Shown here: piece after piece, positions 1 to 6,446 of the stretch
Position numbering within the stretch: position 1 is the stretch's first letter
How the letters are laid out: the number at the start of each line of letters is the position of its first letter
Source: Pseudomonadota bacterium
Lineage (GTDB): Bacteria; SZUA-182; DTGQ01
Assembly (NCBI GenBank): GCA_030605265.1
Contig: JAUWIR010000232.1
Coordinates: 1-7,111 of the forward strand
Reading direction: 5' to 3'
Length of the DNA stretch: 7,111 nt
Translations under genes and position numbers: made by a program
The notes under the pieces: generated by a model
The model's input: the letters and a program-made list of their open reading frames with translations, nothing else
What the model was told of the DNA's origin: nothing
The model's database searches: none

Positions 1-152
1 CTCTATTTCTACTATCAGGTGGGTCCATAAGTCGGTGGTCTTATGTGATTATAACCAAAAACATGCAATTTAGGGGTGGGTCCATCTAAATTGTCAAAGT
101 GGGTTCACTTTTTACCGGTGATGGCAATTTAGTGTCAATCCCCGTGATTACA
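1..152. mobile_element. End of an IS21-family-like insertion sequence
   Basis: Read on the minus strand, this stretch begins with TGTAATCACGGGGATTGACA and continues through ACCGGTAAAAAGTGAACCC, which resembles the TG-initiated ends of IS21-family (istA/istB) elements with their repeated GGACCC-type motifs. The probable outer boundary is the CA at 151-152. Internal motifs recur: GGTGGGTCCAT exactly at 18-28 and 75-85, a variant GTGGGTTCA at 99-107, CAATTTAG at 66-73 and 125-132, and its inverse at 86-93. No transposase reading frame is present, so istA and istB, if they exist, lie left of the window. The family assignment rests on remembered resemblance of the ends, not on a search. It agrees with the open reading frame that starts abruptly at the boundary. 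Confidence 0.6.
18..85 (+). repeat. 11-bp direct repeat pair inside the IS end
   Basis: GGTGGGTCCAT occurs exactly at 18-28 and 75-85, with a degenerate third copy (GTGGGTTCA) at 99-107. Multiple short repeats near the ends are typical of IS21-family elements, where they serve as transposase binding sites; that role is inferred here. Confidence 0.6.
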
Positions 153-526
153 TAGAGGTTGATATCAGCAAAGCAAATTACTCTCCATACTTGCAGTCAT
201 CCATCTATTTCAAACGTGGGGCAGGCGGAGTTTTAGAAACCACCAATTTGCATAAAGTCCGGTTAGAAAAATTATCTGAGGATCTGATTTATCAAGTATT
301 TGAATTATCAAAACAAGGGGAAATTATTAGCCGTAGTGACCTAGAAAAAAAACGAGGCAAAGGAAAAGATATTGCTAATGCTTTGAAAGATAATATTAAA
401 TCATTTAATCATGCACGTGATATGAAAAACGTTATCAACTTTTGTTTAGAAAATGGCCGTCTCGAAGAAATAGATTTTGGTACCCAGAAAAGAGGTGCTC
501 CCAAGAAAATTTTAAGGGTTCAGTAA
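153..526 (+). pseudogene. Truncated C-terminal part of a RepA-like/AAA ATPase replication protein
   Basis: The frame is open from 122 to the TAA at 524-526, but codons before about 153 lie in the IS end, so the native N-terminus is missing. The only start-like codon is TTG at 191, which has no good ribosome binding site and falls inside conserved-looking sequence, so I do not believe it is the true start. The frame reads EVDISKANYSPYLQSSIYF then KRGAGGVLE, resembling the final strands of RepA-like hexameric helicase ATPases (AAA_25 type), which often end in a K-x-N-Y-x-P motif followed by RRGEGGVL-like sequence. The remaining about 90 residues look like a winged-helix tail (SRSDLEKKRGKGKDIANAL, then KRGAPKKILRV). 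Position before the repeats and primase fits a replication initiator or helicase. The RepA link is moderate; the truncation is better supported. It may be an unrelated DNA-binding tail. Confidence 0.5.
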
Positions 527-553
527 ATAATAAAATTTAAAAACTTTCTGATT

Positions 554-793
554 AATTATGGGAATAAGGAATTATGGGAATTATGGGTAAAATCAAAATT
601 GCCATAATTAGAGGCAAGCAAAAACTATATGAAAACATTGATAAAAAACCTAACAAAAAAAGAAAATGATTTATGGGAAAAAAAAGTGCAATTCCCACAA
701 ATCATAAGTGGTGCTAACTTGTTGATTTTAGGGTTTTTGGAATTATGGGAATTATAGCCTCTTAAAAGAGAGATAAAAAATTACCCATAATTC
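554..793. repeat. Iteron-like AATTATGGG repeats
   Basis: AATTATGGG occurs directly at 554-562, 570-578, 579-587 and 741-749; the 570 and 579 copies are in tandem at a 9-bp period. A 17-bp word, GGAATTATGGGAATTAT, is exact at 568-584 and 739-755. The 13-mer GAATTATGGGTAA at 578-590 recurs inverted at 781-793. Partial copies are at 602-610 (inverted), 669-680 (direct) and 692-705 (inverted). The recurrence is visible directly; a role as replication iterons or repressor sites is inferred. Confidence 0.75.
666..705. repeat. 14-bp imperfect inverted repeat
   Basis: ATGATTTATGGGAA (666-679) faces TTCCCACAAATCAT (692-705) across a 12-base A-rich spacer; 13 of 14 positions are complementary. There is no following T run, so it is not a standard terminator. 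It embeds the TATGGGAA core of the surrounding repeats and may be a dimer binding site or a cruciform within an origin. Confidence 0.65.
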
Positions 794-865
794 GGGGTGT
801 AATTTTATTTCTCTTTAACTTTTAAGCGCACGGCCCAAAATGACAAATTCTCTTTGGATGGAAAA

Positions 866-2137
866 ATGAATATTCTCGAATTAGCCGAACAAGAGGGAAC
901 TCAGCTCAAAAAAGTAGCACACACTCACGGCGGCGAATATGCCGGGCGTTGCCTTAAGTGTGGGGGGCATGATCGGTGCCGATTTTGGCCGGAGCAGAGG
1001 GAGGGCGGCACCTTCTATTGTCGTGTGTGCGATAAAACCGGCGACTGCATAGAGTACCTTAAATTTTATAGGGAAATGCCTTTCCATGATGCCTGCGCAT
1101 TTTTAAAGATTGATCCGGGAAATAAGCGTTCTGTATTCAACCCAAACAAGCCGGATTGGGAACCAAAAGAAGCTGTATACCCTAACGCCACATGGATAAA
1201 GAAAACCTCTGTTTATGTCAATTGGTGCCAAGGGCAGTTATTCAGTGATGCCGGGAAAGATGCGCTCTCGTACCTCAAAAAAAGGGGATTATTTGAGGAG
1301 ACCATAAAAGCCTCTCACCTTGGTTGGAATCCGAAAAAAGTTTTTAGGTGCAAGAAAGACTGGGGCCTAACGGAAGAATTTAACGACACAGGCAAGCCTA
1401 AAACGATTTGCTTTCCTGATGGATGGGTTATCCCTTTCCCTCAAAAAGTAAAGATTAGATTACAAAATCCGAGAAAAGAAGATCCGCCTTATCTTCCCAT
1501 AACAGGAGGATACACAGGTGCGGTTATTTTAGGCCAAAATCAAAAGATTTTCTTGATAGTAGAGTCTGAGCTTTGCGGAATTTTGTTGCATCAAGAAATA
1601 GGAGATTTAGCCGGAATAGTCATTCTTGGAAGCGCATACATCAGGCCGGACAAGAGAATTACTGAAATATTACAAAAAGCTGAATTGCTCCTCATTGCTT
1701 TGGATAGCGAATCACATAAAGAACAAAATACAGGGGCCAAACAATCATGGAATTTTTGGATGAAACATTTTCCCAATGCGCGGAGATGCCCCCCCGTCAG
1801 AGGTAAAGATCCGGGAGAAATGTGGGAAAATGGCGTGAATCTAAAGCTTTGGGTAGAGGTGGGTATCGAACAATATCCACCCACAAATAAGCCGGAAAAT
1901 GGCGGGAAAATTGTTCAGATATCTGATTATAGAAACCAACAATCAGTGTCGAGTTGTGAGAAATGCAGATGCCTTGTAACTTATAAAGATTATCCATTAG
2001 GCGGCGGTCCTCGTAAATTTTGCGGGTATTGGATACAGGAAGAGGGTAAATCCAAAAAGGTTGATTTAGACAAACTAAAGGAATGTCCAAAAACAAAAGA
2101 GGTTCCGAAGGTTGCAGCCGCCGGAACCCGAAGATGA
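866..2137 (+). CDS. DnaG-like primase with zinc ribbon and Toprim domain
   Basis: Makes RNA primers for DNA replication; here it would prime the element's own DNA. I start at ATG 866 (423 aa) because GGATGGA at 856-862 would be its ribosome binding site; the in-frame TTG at 854 overlaps that site. Residues 29-61 form a CHC2/phage-type zinc ribbon (C29-x2-C32, GGHDRCRFW, C52-x2-C55, then GD). Residues 134-200 match the DnaG catalytic-core start (YLKKRGLFEETI, LGWNP, then WVIPF). Residues 228-330 are the Toprim fold: E233 in IVESE, D280-S-E282 where DxD is usual, and GKDP at 313-316. The tail has a second cysteine group (C364, C367, C369, C386, C407), a possible extra metal site. There is no DnaB-like helicase domain. 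The SF2 helicase follows after 23 bases, suggesting one operon. Family assignment is confident; activity is untested. Confidence 0.85.
   Translation: MNILELAEQEGTQLKKVAHTHGGEYAGRCLKCGGHDRCRFWPEQREGGTFYCRVCDKTGDCIEYLKFYREMPFHDACAFLKIDPGNKRSVFNPNKPDWEPKEAVYPNATWIKKTSVYVNWCQGQLFSDAGKDALSYLKKRGLFEETIKASHLGWNPKKVFRCKKDWGLTEEFNDTGKPKTICFPDGWVIPFPQKVKIRLQNPRKEDPPYLPITGGYTGAVILGQNQKIFLIVESELCGILLHQEIGDLAGIVILGSAYIRPDKRITEILQKAELLLIALDSESHKEQNTGAKQSWNFWMKHFPNARRCPPVRGKDPGEMWENGVNLKLWVEVGIEQYPPTNKPENGGKIVQISDYRNQQSVSSCEKCRCLVTYKDYPLGGGPRKFCGYWIQEEGKSKKVDLDKLKECPKTKEVPKVAAAGTRR
2101..2128 (+). other. Hairpin at the 3' end of the primase gene
   Basis: GGTTCCG (2101-2107) and CGGAACC (2122-2128) can form a 7-bp stem over a 14-base loop, which itself contains GGTTGCAGCC. 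It lies within the last primase codons. No T run follows, so it is not an intrinsic terminator; it might stabilise the mRNA or modulate the downstream gene. Confidence 0.35.
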
Positions 2138-2160
2138 AAGGAGAATTCTAAAAATTAATC

Positions 2161-2907
2161 ATGTCCAGAAATATTATTCAACTTACGCTATCAAGTCAAT
2201 TAGTAATAGGGAAAGTAAACCTCTCATACGGGATGATTAATCAGGTCAGATCATTCCTCACTCTCGATAATCCGAAATATTTAGAGGCACAAAAAAGGGG
2301 ATATTTTACCGGCAATATCGAGCCGAAGATTTACTGCTTCAAAGAAGACAGTGATTACATCTATACCTATCGTGGGTATCTCGGATCATTAATCCCCTTC
2401 CTTTGCCAGAATGGATATCAGTATCAGCTCATTGATAATCGGCGGAAACTGCCGGAGGTTGACTTTAATTTCCAGGGCGATTTAAGAGTCTATCAGCAAA
2501 AGGCAGTAATGGAGGCCTTACAGAAACATTTCGGAATAATAGTTGCCCCTCCTGGTTCAGGTAAGACGGTTATGAGTTTAGCGACTATAGCCGAAAGAAA
2601 ACAATGTACTCTAATAATAGTACACACAAAAGAGCTTTTAAATCAATGGGTTACACGCATCACCCAATATTTAGGCATCCCTAAAGAAGAGGTTGGCATT
2701 ATCGGCAATGGGAAGGAAGCAATTAAGCCTATAACTGTTGGAATGGTGCAGACCTTAGGCAAACGAGACTTGGAGGAAATTTCAAAGCATTTTGGGTTCC
2801 TATTTGTCGATGAATGCCACCACACACCAGCAAGCACTTTCCTAAAAGTGGTATCGGCTTTTGATTCTTACTACAATGCTGGGCTTAAGTGCTACCCCAT
2901 ATCGTAG
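2161..2907 (+). CDS. Superfamily 2 DNA helicase, N-terminal half (frameshift-split)
   Basis: The ATPase half of a DNA/RNA helicase of the COG1061 (SSL2/RAD25-like) type. Residues 1-105 are a family-typical N-terminal extension, followed by LRVYQQKAVMEAL (108-120), Walker A APPGSGKT (129-136), motif Ia LIIVHTKELLNQW (151-163), Ib region ITVGMVQTL (191-199) and the DECH Walker B (217-220). The frame ends at TAG 2905-2907 just before motif III, which continues in the next frame as GLSATPYRR. Codons GGG CTT AAG at 2881-2889 give GLK, where skipping A2887 gives GLSATP, so a one-base insertion is the simplest explanation. ATG 2161 is the only start; its AGGAG at 2139-2143 lies 17 bases upstream, unusually far. 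It follows the primase and probably shares its transcript. Alone it would lack half the ATP site. Confidence 0.8.
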   Translation: MSRNIIQLTLSSQLVIGKVNLSYGMINQVRSFLTLDNPKYLEAQKRGYFTGNIEPKIYCFKEDSDYIYTYRGYLGSLIPFLCQNGYQYQLIDNRRKLPEVDFNFQGDLRVYQQKAVMEALQKHFGIIVAPPGSGKTVMSLATIAERKQCTLIIVHTKELLNQWVTRITQYLGIPKEEVGIIGNGKEAIKPITVGMVQTLGKRDLEEISKHFGFLFVDECHHTPASTFLKVVSAFDSYYNAGLKCYPIS

Positions 2908-3532
2908 GGACAAATTAAATAAAATGCTCTATATCTCACTGGGAAATGTTGTGGCCACTATTAAAGACAAGGATTTGCAGGAGGCCGGGTCCAGGATCAA
3001 ACCGGAAATTATAGCCAGAGAGACCAATTTTGACTTTGACTACCAAGAAGATGCTGATTATCAAAAAATGATTTCAGCGCTAATAGAAGATAGTGATCGA
3101 AATCAGCTCATAGCTTCTGATGTGGTTAATGAATCAATTGATCAGGACAATCTATCTCTTATTCTTTCAGACAGAAAAGCACACTGTGAGGCTTTAGCTT
3201 CACTTCTCCAAAAACAGGGCATTGATTGTGCCGTCTTAAACGGGGATATTTCAAAGAAGCGAAGAGAAGAGATTATTAGGGACATTGAAGCAGGGACTTT
3301 AAGAATTATTTTCGCTACCGGGGCTTTAGCTGGCGAGGGCTTAGATATGCCTAAGCTGAGCAGGCTATTCATTACTACCCCTATTCGATGGAAAGGTCGG
3401 GTTAAGCAGTTTATCGGAAGAATTCTAAGGGTAGCAGAGGGTAAAACCGAGGCCAAAGTTTTTGACTACGTAGATTCAAGAGTTGGCATATTAGCCAATT
3501 CATATAGATCGAGATGCAACCAAAGTTTATGA
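2861..3532 (+). CDS. Superfamily 2 DNA helicase, C-terminal half (frameshift-split)
   Basis: Continues the helicase in the +1 frame; the listed start is a TTG without a ribosome binding site, and ATG 2876 is no better, so independent translation is doubtful. It carries motif III/SAT (GLSATPYRR), a motif IV region (LILSDRKAHCEAL), motif V (IIFATGALAGEGLDMP) and motif VI with arginine fingers (QFIGRILR), i.e. the full second RecA-like domain. With A2887 removed, both halves give a continuous helicase of about 455 residues. The annotated end, SRCNQSL then TGA at 3530-3532, looks abnormal: the next frame reads DATKVYEHLN and stops at TAG 3543-3545, closer to the usual SYRSR...VYEHL ending of this family, so a second one-base indel near 3511 is possible. 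It is either a pseudogene, an assembly error, or much less likely a recoded gene. Confidence 0.75.
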   Translation: MILTTMLGLSATPYRRDKLNKMLYISLGNVVATIKDKDLQEAGSRIKPEIIARETNFDFDYQEDADYQKMISALIEDSDRNQLIASDVVNESIDQDNLSLILSDRKAHCEALASLLQKQGIDCAVLNGDISKKRREEIIRDIEAGTLRIIFATGALAGEGLDMPKLSRLFITTPIRWKGRVKQFIGRILRVAEGKTEAKVFDYVDSRVGILANSYRSRCNQSL

Positions 3533-3596
3533 ACATTTGAATTAGACGGATTTTTAAAATTTTCAATTTTTAGGTTCGAGAGTAAGCAAGATTAGA

Positions 3597-5876
3597 ATGA
3601 ATCAAAATCCAGTAATTTTTAAAAATGAAGATTGGGAATTGTTTTGTAATGCTAACACCCTTTCCCAAAAAGCCGGAGTACCTAAGCATAAAATAGGGCT
3701 CCTGGTGGCTAAAGAATTGACAGATAATGCCCTAGATGTGAGTGGTAATGTTGAGATTGGTTATATTGAGAAGGATTATTCAAGCTGTTCTTTCTTTGTG
3801 AAAAATAATGGTTCGGGTATTCCGGGTTCAGATAAACAGATAGCTTCTCTTTTTTCCGTTAAGCGGCCATTACTAAGCACTAAAAAGATTAGGTTACCTT
3901 CCAGAGGTGCTCTCGGAAATGGATTACGGGTAGTAACCGGAGCCATTATTAGTTATGGCGGCAGTTTAGAAGTGGCTACTAGGGGTAGAATTTTAAAGCT
4001 ATCTCCACAGGAAACAGGGGAGACCCTTTTTGAAAGAATAGGAAAGTATGATAACAATGACACCCTTATTAAAATAAGAATAAATGGTTCTTGGAGTGAT
4101 CCTCTTGATTGGGGAAGGTTAGCTTCTTGTATGACTGGCGGTGAGCATTACAAAGGGAAAACCTCTCCTTATTGGTATGACTCAGATAGTTTTTATGCTC
4201 TCCTTCGTTCTGTTCAAGGCAATATTACCATTAGAGAATTTATTGCAAAAAATTTTGATGGATGTTCAGGCAGAAAAGCCGGCAATATTGTGAGCGATGA
4301 TTTTTCGGGAAGAATTACCAGCACAATAACTAAAGAAGAATCAAATTTAATATTAAAAAAAGCCAGATTAATAGCTAAAGAGGTGAAGCCTAATCGTTTA
4401 GGGTATGTGGGCGATATTGAGGGAAGTATCGCTTATCATACTGAGAACCATGTATTCGAAATGTATTCAATGAAAGGCGGAATAAAGGCTAAGATACCGG
4501 CAATAATAGAATTTTGGGCTTTCTATGAGCATGAAGCAGATAATAAATTTTTTGTTAATAGGACTCCAATAACCGGAAATGTAGAAGTAAAATTTTGGGA
4601 AAAACATATCTATTTATCTGGCTGTGGGCTTTCTTGCTATATTAATAAAAAGTTAAGAACATATCCTACGATATGGGTTAATGTGATAACTCCTTATATG
4701 CCTATCACCACAGACGGAAAAGAACCCGATTTCCACTATTTGGCGGGGCCAATAGACCAGGGTATAAAGAAGTTAATCAATAAAGTTCATAAGCAATTAC
4801 CCAAAGAATCCAAATGTAAAGAAAAAAGATCCACTGTCAAGGATATAGTAAAAAATTACCTTGATGATGCCATAGCCAAAACGAGCGGCAACGGGCAATA
4901 TAGATATTCACTTCGACAATTATTTTATGCAATAAGGCCGTATGTATTGGATGAATTAGGGCAGGAGCCGGACTATAATTATTTTACTGCCGTCATAACA
5001 GAAATAGAGTCTGAGACAGGCGAAGACCTACCAAACATTTACCGGGACAGTAGAGGAACACTCCTGCACCCTCACCTTGAAGATAAAATGCCTTTAGGCA
5101 CCCTTAGCGTAGAAAACTATCGAAGGCCGGAATACTGTTTCAATAAAATCCTCTATATCGAAAAGGAAGGCTTCTTCGAATTCCTCAAAGATGTGAAATG
5201 GGCCGAAATGCATGATTGTGCCCTTCTTTCAAGTAAAGGGTTTGCCAATAGAGCAACAAGAGACTTATTAGATTATCTGGCAAAAACAGAGGAAGAGATA
5301 GAGTTTTTCTGTATTCATGATTGTGATGCACCAGGGACTATGATTTATCAGTCTTTACAAGAAGAAACCAAAGCACGAAAAGCCAGGAATGTAAAAATAA
5401 TAGACCTTGGTTTGGCTCCTAAAGAAGCACAAGAGATGGGATTGCAGGTTGAAAAAGTGAAATATGGCAAAAAACAGAAAGTAGCAGATGGATATCAAGA
5501 ACATGAGGAATGGTTACAGAACAACAGGATAGAGCTTAATGCTATGGTTACTCCTATCTTTATTGATTGGATTACTAAGAAAATAACAGAACATGGGAAA
5601 GGAAAGGTTATCCCTTCTCAGGATATTTTAAAAAAGGAAGCAATTGATAAGGCCAGAGAGAAGCTAGTTGAAATGGTGCGGAGAAAAATAGAGGCGGAAT
5701 TGAAAATAGAAGAGCGAATAGAGAGAGAATTTAGAAAATTATTCCCAGAAGTAAACGCTAAATTAGCTGATATAGATATTTTAATGAATGTAAAAAGTCG
5801 GCTAGCAGAACATCCGGTGCTTAACTGGAGAGAGTCGGTAAATAATATTGTAACTAGCATTGTTGGGGGAAACTAA
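3597..5876 (+). CDS. Topo VIII-like fused type IIB DNA topoisomerase (VIB-VIA fusion)
   Basis: A single 759-residue chain joining the ATPase and cleavage subunits of topoisomerase VI, the layout named Topo VIII in bacteria and mobile elements. It would make paired DNA breaks and pass a second duplex through, relaxing or decatenating DNA with ATP. Residues 35-130 are the GHKL ATPase: E40 and N44 in KELTDNALD, N70-N71-G-S-G-I where D-x-G-x-G is expected, and RGALGNGL (103-110). Residues about 260-395 are the transducer, with FFVNRTPI (318-325) and switch Lys K375 in DGKEPD. Residues 436-450 carry the cleavage motif LRQLFYAIRP, with Y444 the likely DNA-linking Tyr. The Toprim domain has IEKEG (E522), SSKGFANRATRDLL (545-558) and D575-C-D577. 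The tail (675-740) is helical and charged. No clear H2TH domain separates the halves. The ribosome binding site is weak. Fold assignment is strong; Topo VIII subfamily is likely. Confidence 0.88.
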   Translation: MNQNPVIFKNEDWELFCNANTLSQKAGVPKHKIGLLVAKELTDNALDVSGNVEIGYIEKDYSSCSFFVKNNGSGIPGSDKQIASLFSVKRPLLSTKKIRLPSRGALGNGLRVVTGAIISYGGSLEVATRGRILKLSPQETGETLFERIGKYDNNDTLIKIRINGSWSDPLDWGRLASCMTGGEHYKGKTSPYWYDSDSFYALLRSVQGNITIREFIAKNFDGCSGRKAGNIVSDDFSGRITSTITKEESNLILKKARLIAKEVKPNRLGYVGDIEGSIAYHTENHVFEMYSMKGGIKAKIPAIIEFWAFYEHEADNKFFVNRTPITGNVEVKFWEKHIYLSGCGLSCYINKKLRTYPTIWVNVITPYMPITTDGKEPDFHYLAGPIDQGIKKLINKVHKQLPKESKCKEKRSTVKDIVKNYLDDAIAKTSGNGQYRYSLRQLFYAIRPYVLDELGQEPDYNYFTAVITEIESETGEDLPNIYRDSRGTLLHPHLEDKMPLGTLSVENYRRPEYCFNKILYIEKEGFFEFLKDVKWAEMHDCALLSSKGFANRATRDLLDYLAKTEEEIEFFCIHDCDAPGTMIYQSLQEETKARKARNVKIIDLGLAPKEAQEMGLQVEKVKYGKKQKVADGYQEHEEWLQNNRIELNAMVTPIFIDWITKKITEHGKGKVIPSQDILKKEAIDKAREKLVEMVRRKIEAELKIEERIEREFRKLFPEVNAKLADIDILMNVKSRLAEHPVLNWRESVNNIVTSIVGGN

Positions 5877-5878
5877 CC

Positions 5879-6364
5879 ATGCAAAAAGCAATTAATTACT
5901 TTGACCTTTCCAAATTTGATCACTTAGACATGTGCAACGGTTTTTCTTTGTACAAAGGGATAGTGCTCTTTTGGAATTGTGATTTCGTTGAGCTGGATGT
6001 TTTAAAATTCATCGACTCTATACCCTCACCTATTGCTTATGATTTAGGGGCCGTCCATGTTGCCTATAACTTTTATCCTTCTGACATTTTAACCATGCCT
6101 CAAGAATTTCGGGATACTTATGAAAAGGATATTCAAAGCTTAAACGAGCACCTCACAAAGCGACAGGTTAAAGAGATTAATGTGGACGAATACCAGCTTT
6201 ATGGTATCAATCTGCTATGGCACAAAGAACCTGAGAGTTGGGCATATAAGACCGGAAAAGTGATAAAAATTGCTGATAATCTTTTTCATATCCTTTATTC
6301 CGGCGTGGGAAAAAAAGAGCAGCTATTAGATCAGGTATGCGGGATACCTGTTATGCAAGGGTAG
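5879..6364 (+). CDS. Hypothetical protein coupled to the topoisomerase
   Basis: A 161-residue protein that I do not recognise. Its ATG follows the topoisomerase TAA by only 2 bases and is preceded by a G-rich ribosome binding site (GGGGG, 5865-5869) lying inside the topoisomerase gene, so the two are very probably co-translated. The sequence is mixed alpha/beta, rich in aromatics (Tyr, Phe, Trp), net acidic, with no signal peptide, membrane segment or metal-binding cysteine pattern. Hydrophobic strands such as GIVLFWNCDFVEL and YGINLLWHKEP alternate with a charged helix around 80-100 (EFRDTYEKDIQSLNEHL). The position suggests a topoisomerase partner or regulator, but this is context only. Confidence 0.75.
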   Translation: MQKAINYFDLSKFDHLDMCNGFSLYKGIVLFWNCDFVELDVLKFIDSIPSPIAYDLGAVHVAYNFYPSDILTMPQEFRDTYEKDIQSLNEHLTKRQVKEINVDEYQLYGINLLWHKEPESWAYKTGKVIKIADNLFHILYSGVGKKEQLLDQVCGIPVMQG

Positions 6365-6431
6365 ATTTTTCTTTAAATTATAAAATCAATATTGGCATGA
6401 ATAAAAAAAATTATCAACCATTTAAATTAAA

Positions 6432-6440
6432 GGGAGGTGA
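6432..6440 (+). promoter_or_regulatory. Near-perfect Shine-Dalgarno site of the HTH gene
   Basis: GGGAGGTGA lies 6 bases before ATG 6447 and is almost fully complementary to the 16S rRNA 3' end. It is far stronger than the sites of the other genes in the window, implying high translation of this small protein. Confidence 0.85.
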
Positions 6441-6446
6441 TTAATT

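Larger units (their letters stand above)
527..865. other. Gene-free, repeat-rich region; possible origin or operator
   Basis: No credible gene lies in these 339 bases. The stretch is strongly AT-rich, with long A runs at 644-690, and contains the AATTATGGG repeat family in both orientations, a 14-bp inverted repeat (666-679/692-705), and a small palindrome CTCTTAAAAGAG at 759-770. Repeats plus AT-rich DNA between a possible replication initiator remnant and a primase is the usual layout of an iteron-type origin, but operator sites for a regulator would look similar. No convincing -35/-10 pair was found for the downstream genes. Confidence 0.45.

Noticed and set aside
1..60. Start of a transposase gene on the minus strand
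   Set aside because: The only minus-strand ATG frames here are very short and do not resemble IstA.
191..193. TTG at 191 as a genuine gene start
   Set aside because: There is no ribosome binding site and the preceding in-frame residues look like part of the same protein; the upstream part was probably removed by the IS.
527..853. CRISPR array
   Set aside because: The repeats are 9-17 bp, irregularly spaced and in both orientations, with no regular spacers or cas genes.
854..865. TTG at 854 as start of the primase
   Set aside because: ATG 866 has the ribosome binding site GGATGGA at a normal distance, and the TTG overlaps that site.
3533..3596. Intrinsic terminator between helicase and topoisomerase
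   Set aside because: The stretch has T runs and an AAAATTTT palindrome but no GC-rich stem; readthrough is as likely.
881..5860. Minus-strand open frames of 64-104 codons within the primase, helicase and topoisomerase
   Set aside because: They lie wholly or almost wholly opposite well-supported genes, show no recognisable domains, and have low-complexity or Ser-rich content typical of antisense shadows.
3597..5876. Separate Topo VI A and B subunits or a JetD/Spo11-only protein
   Set aside because: There is one uninterrupted frame containing both the GHKL ATPase and the Tyr/Toprim cleavage half.
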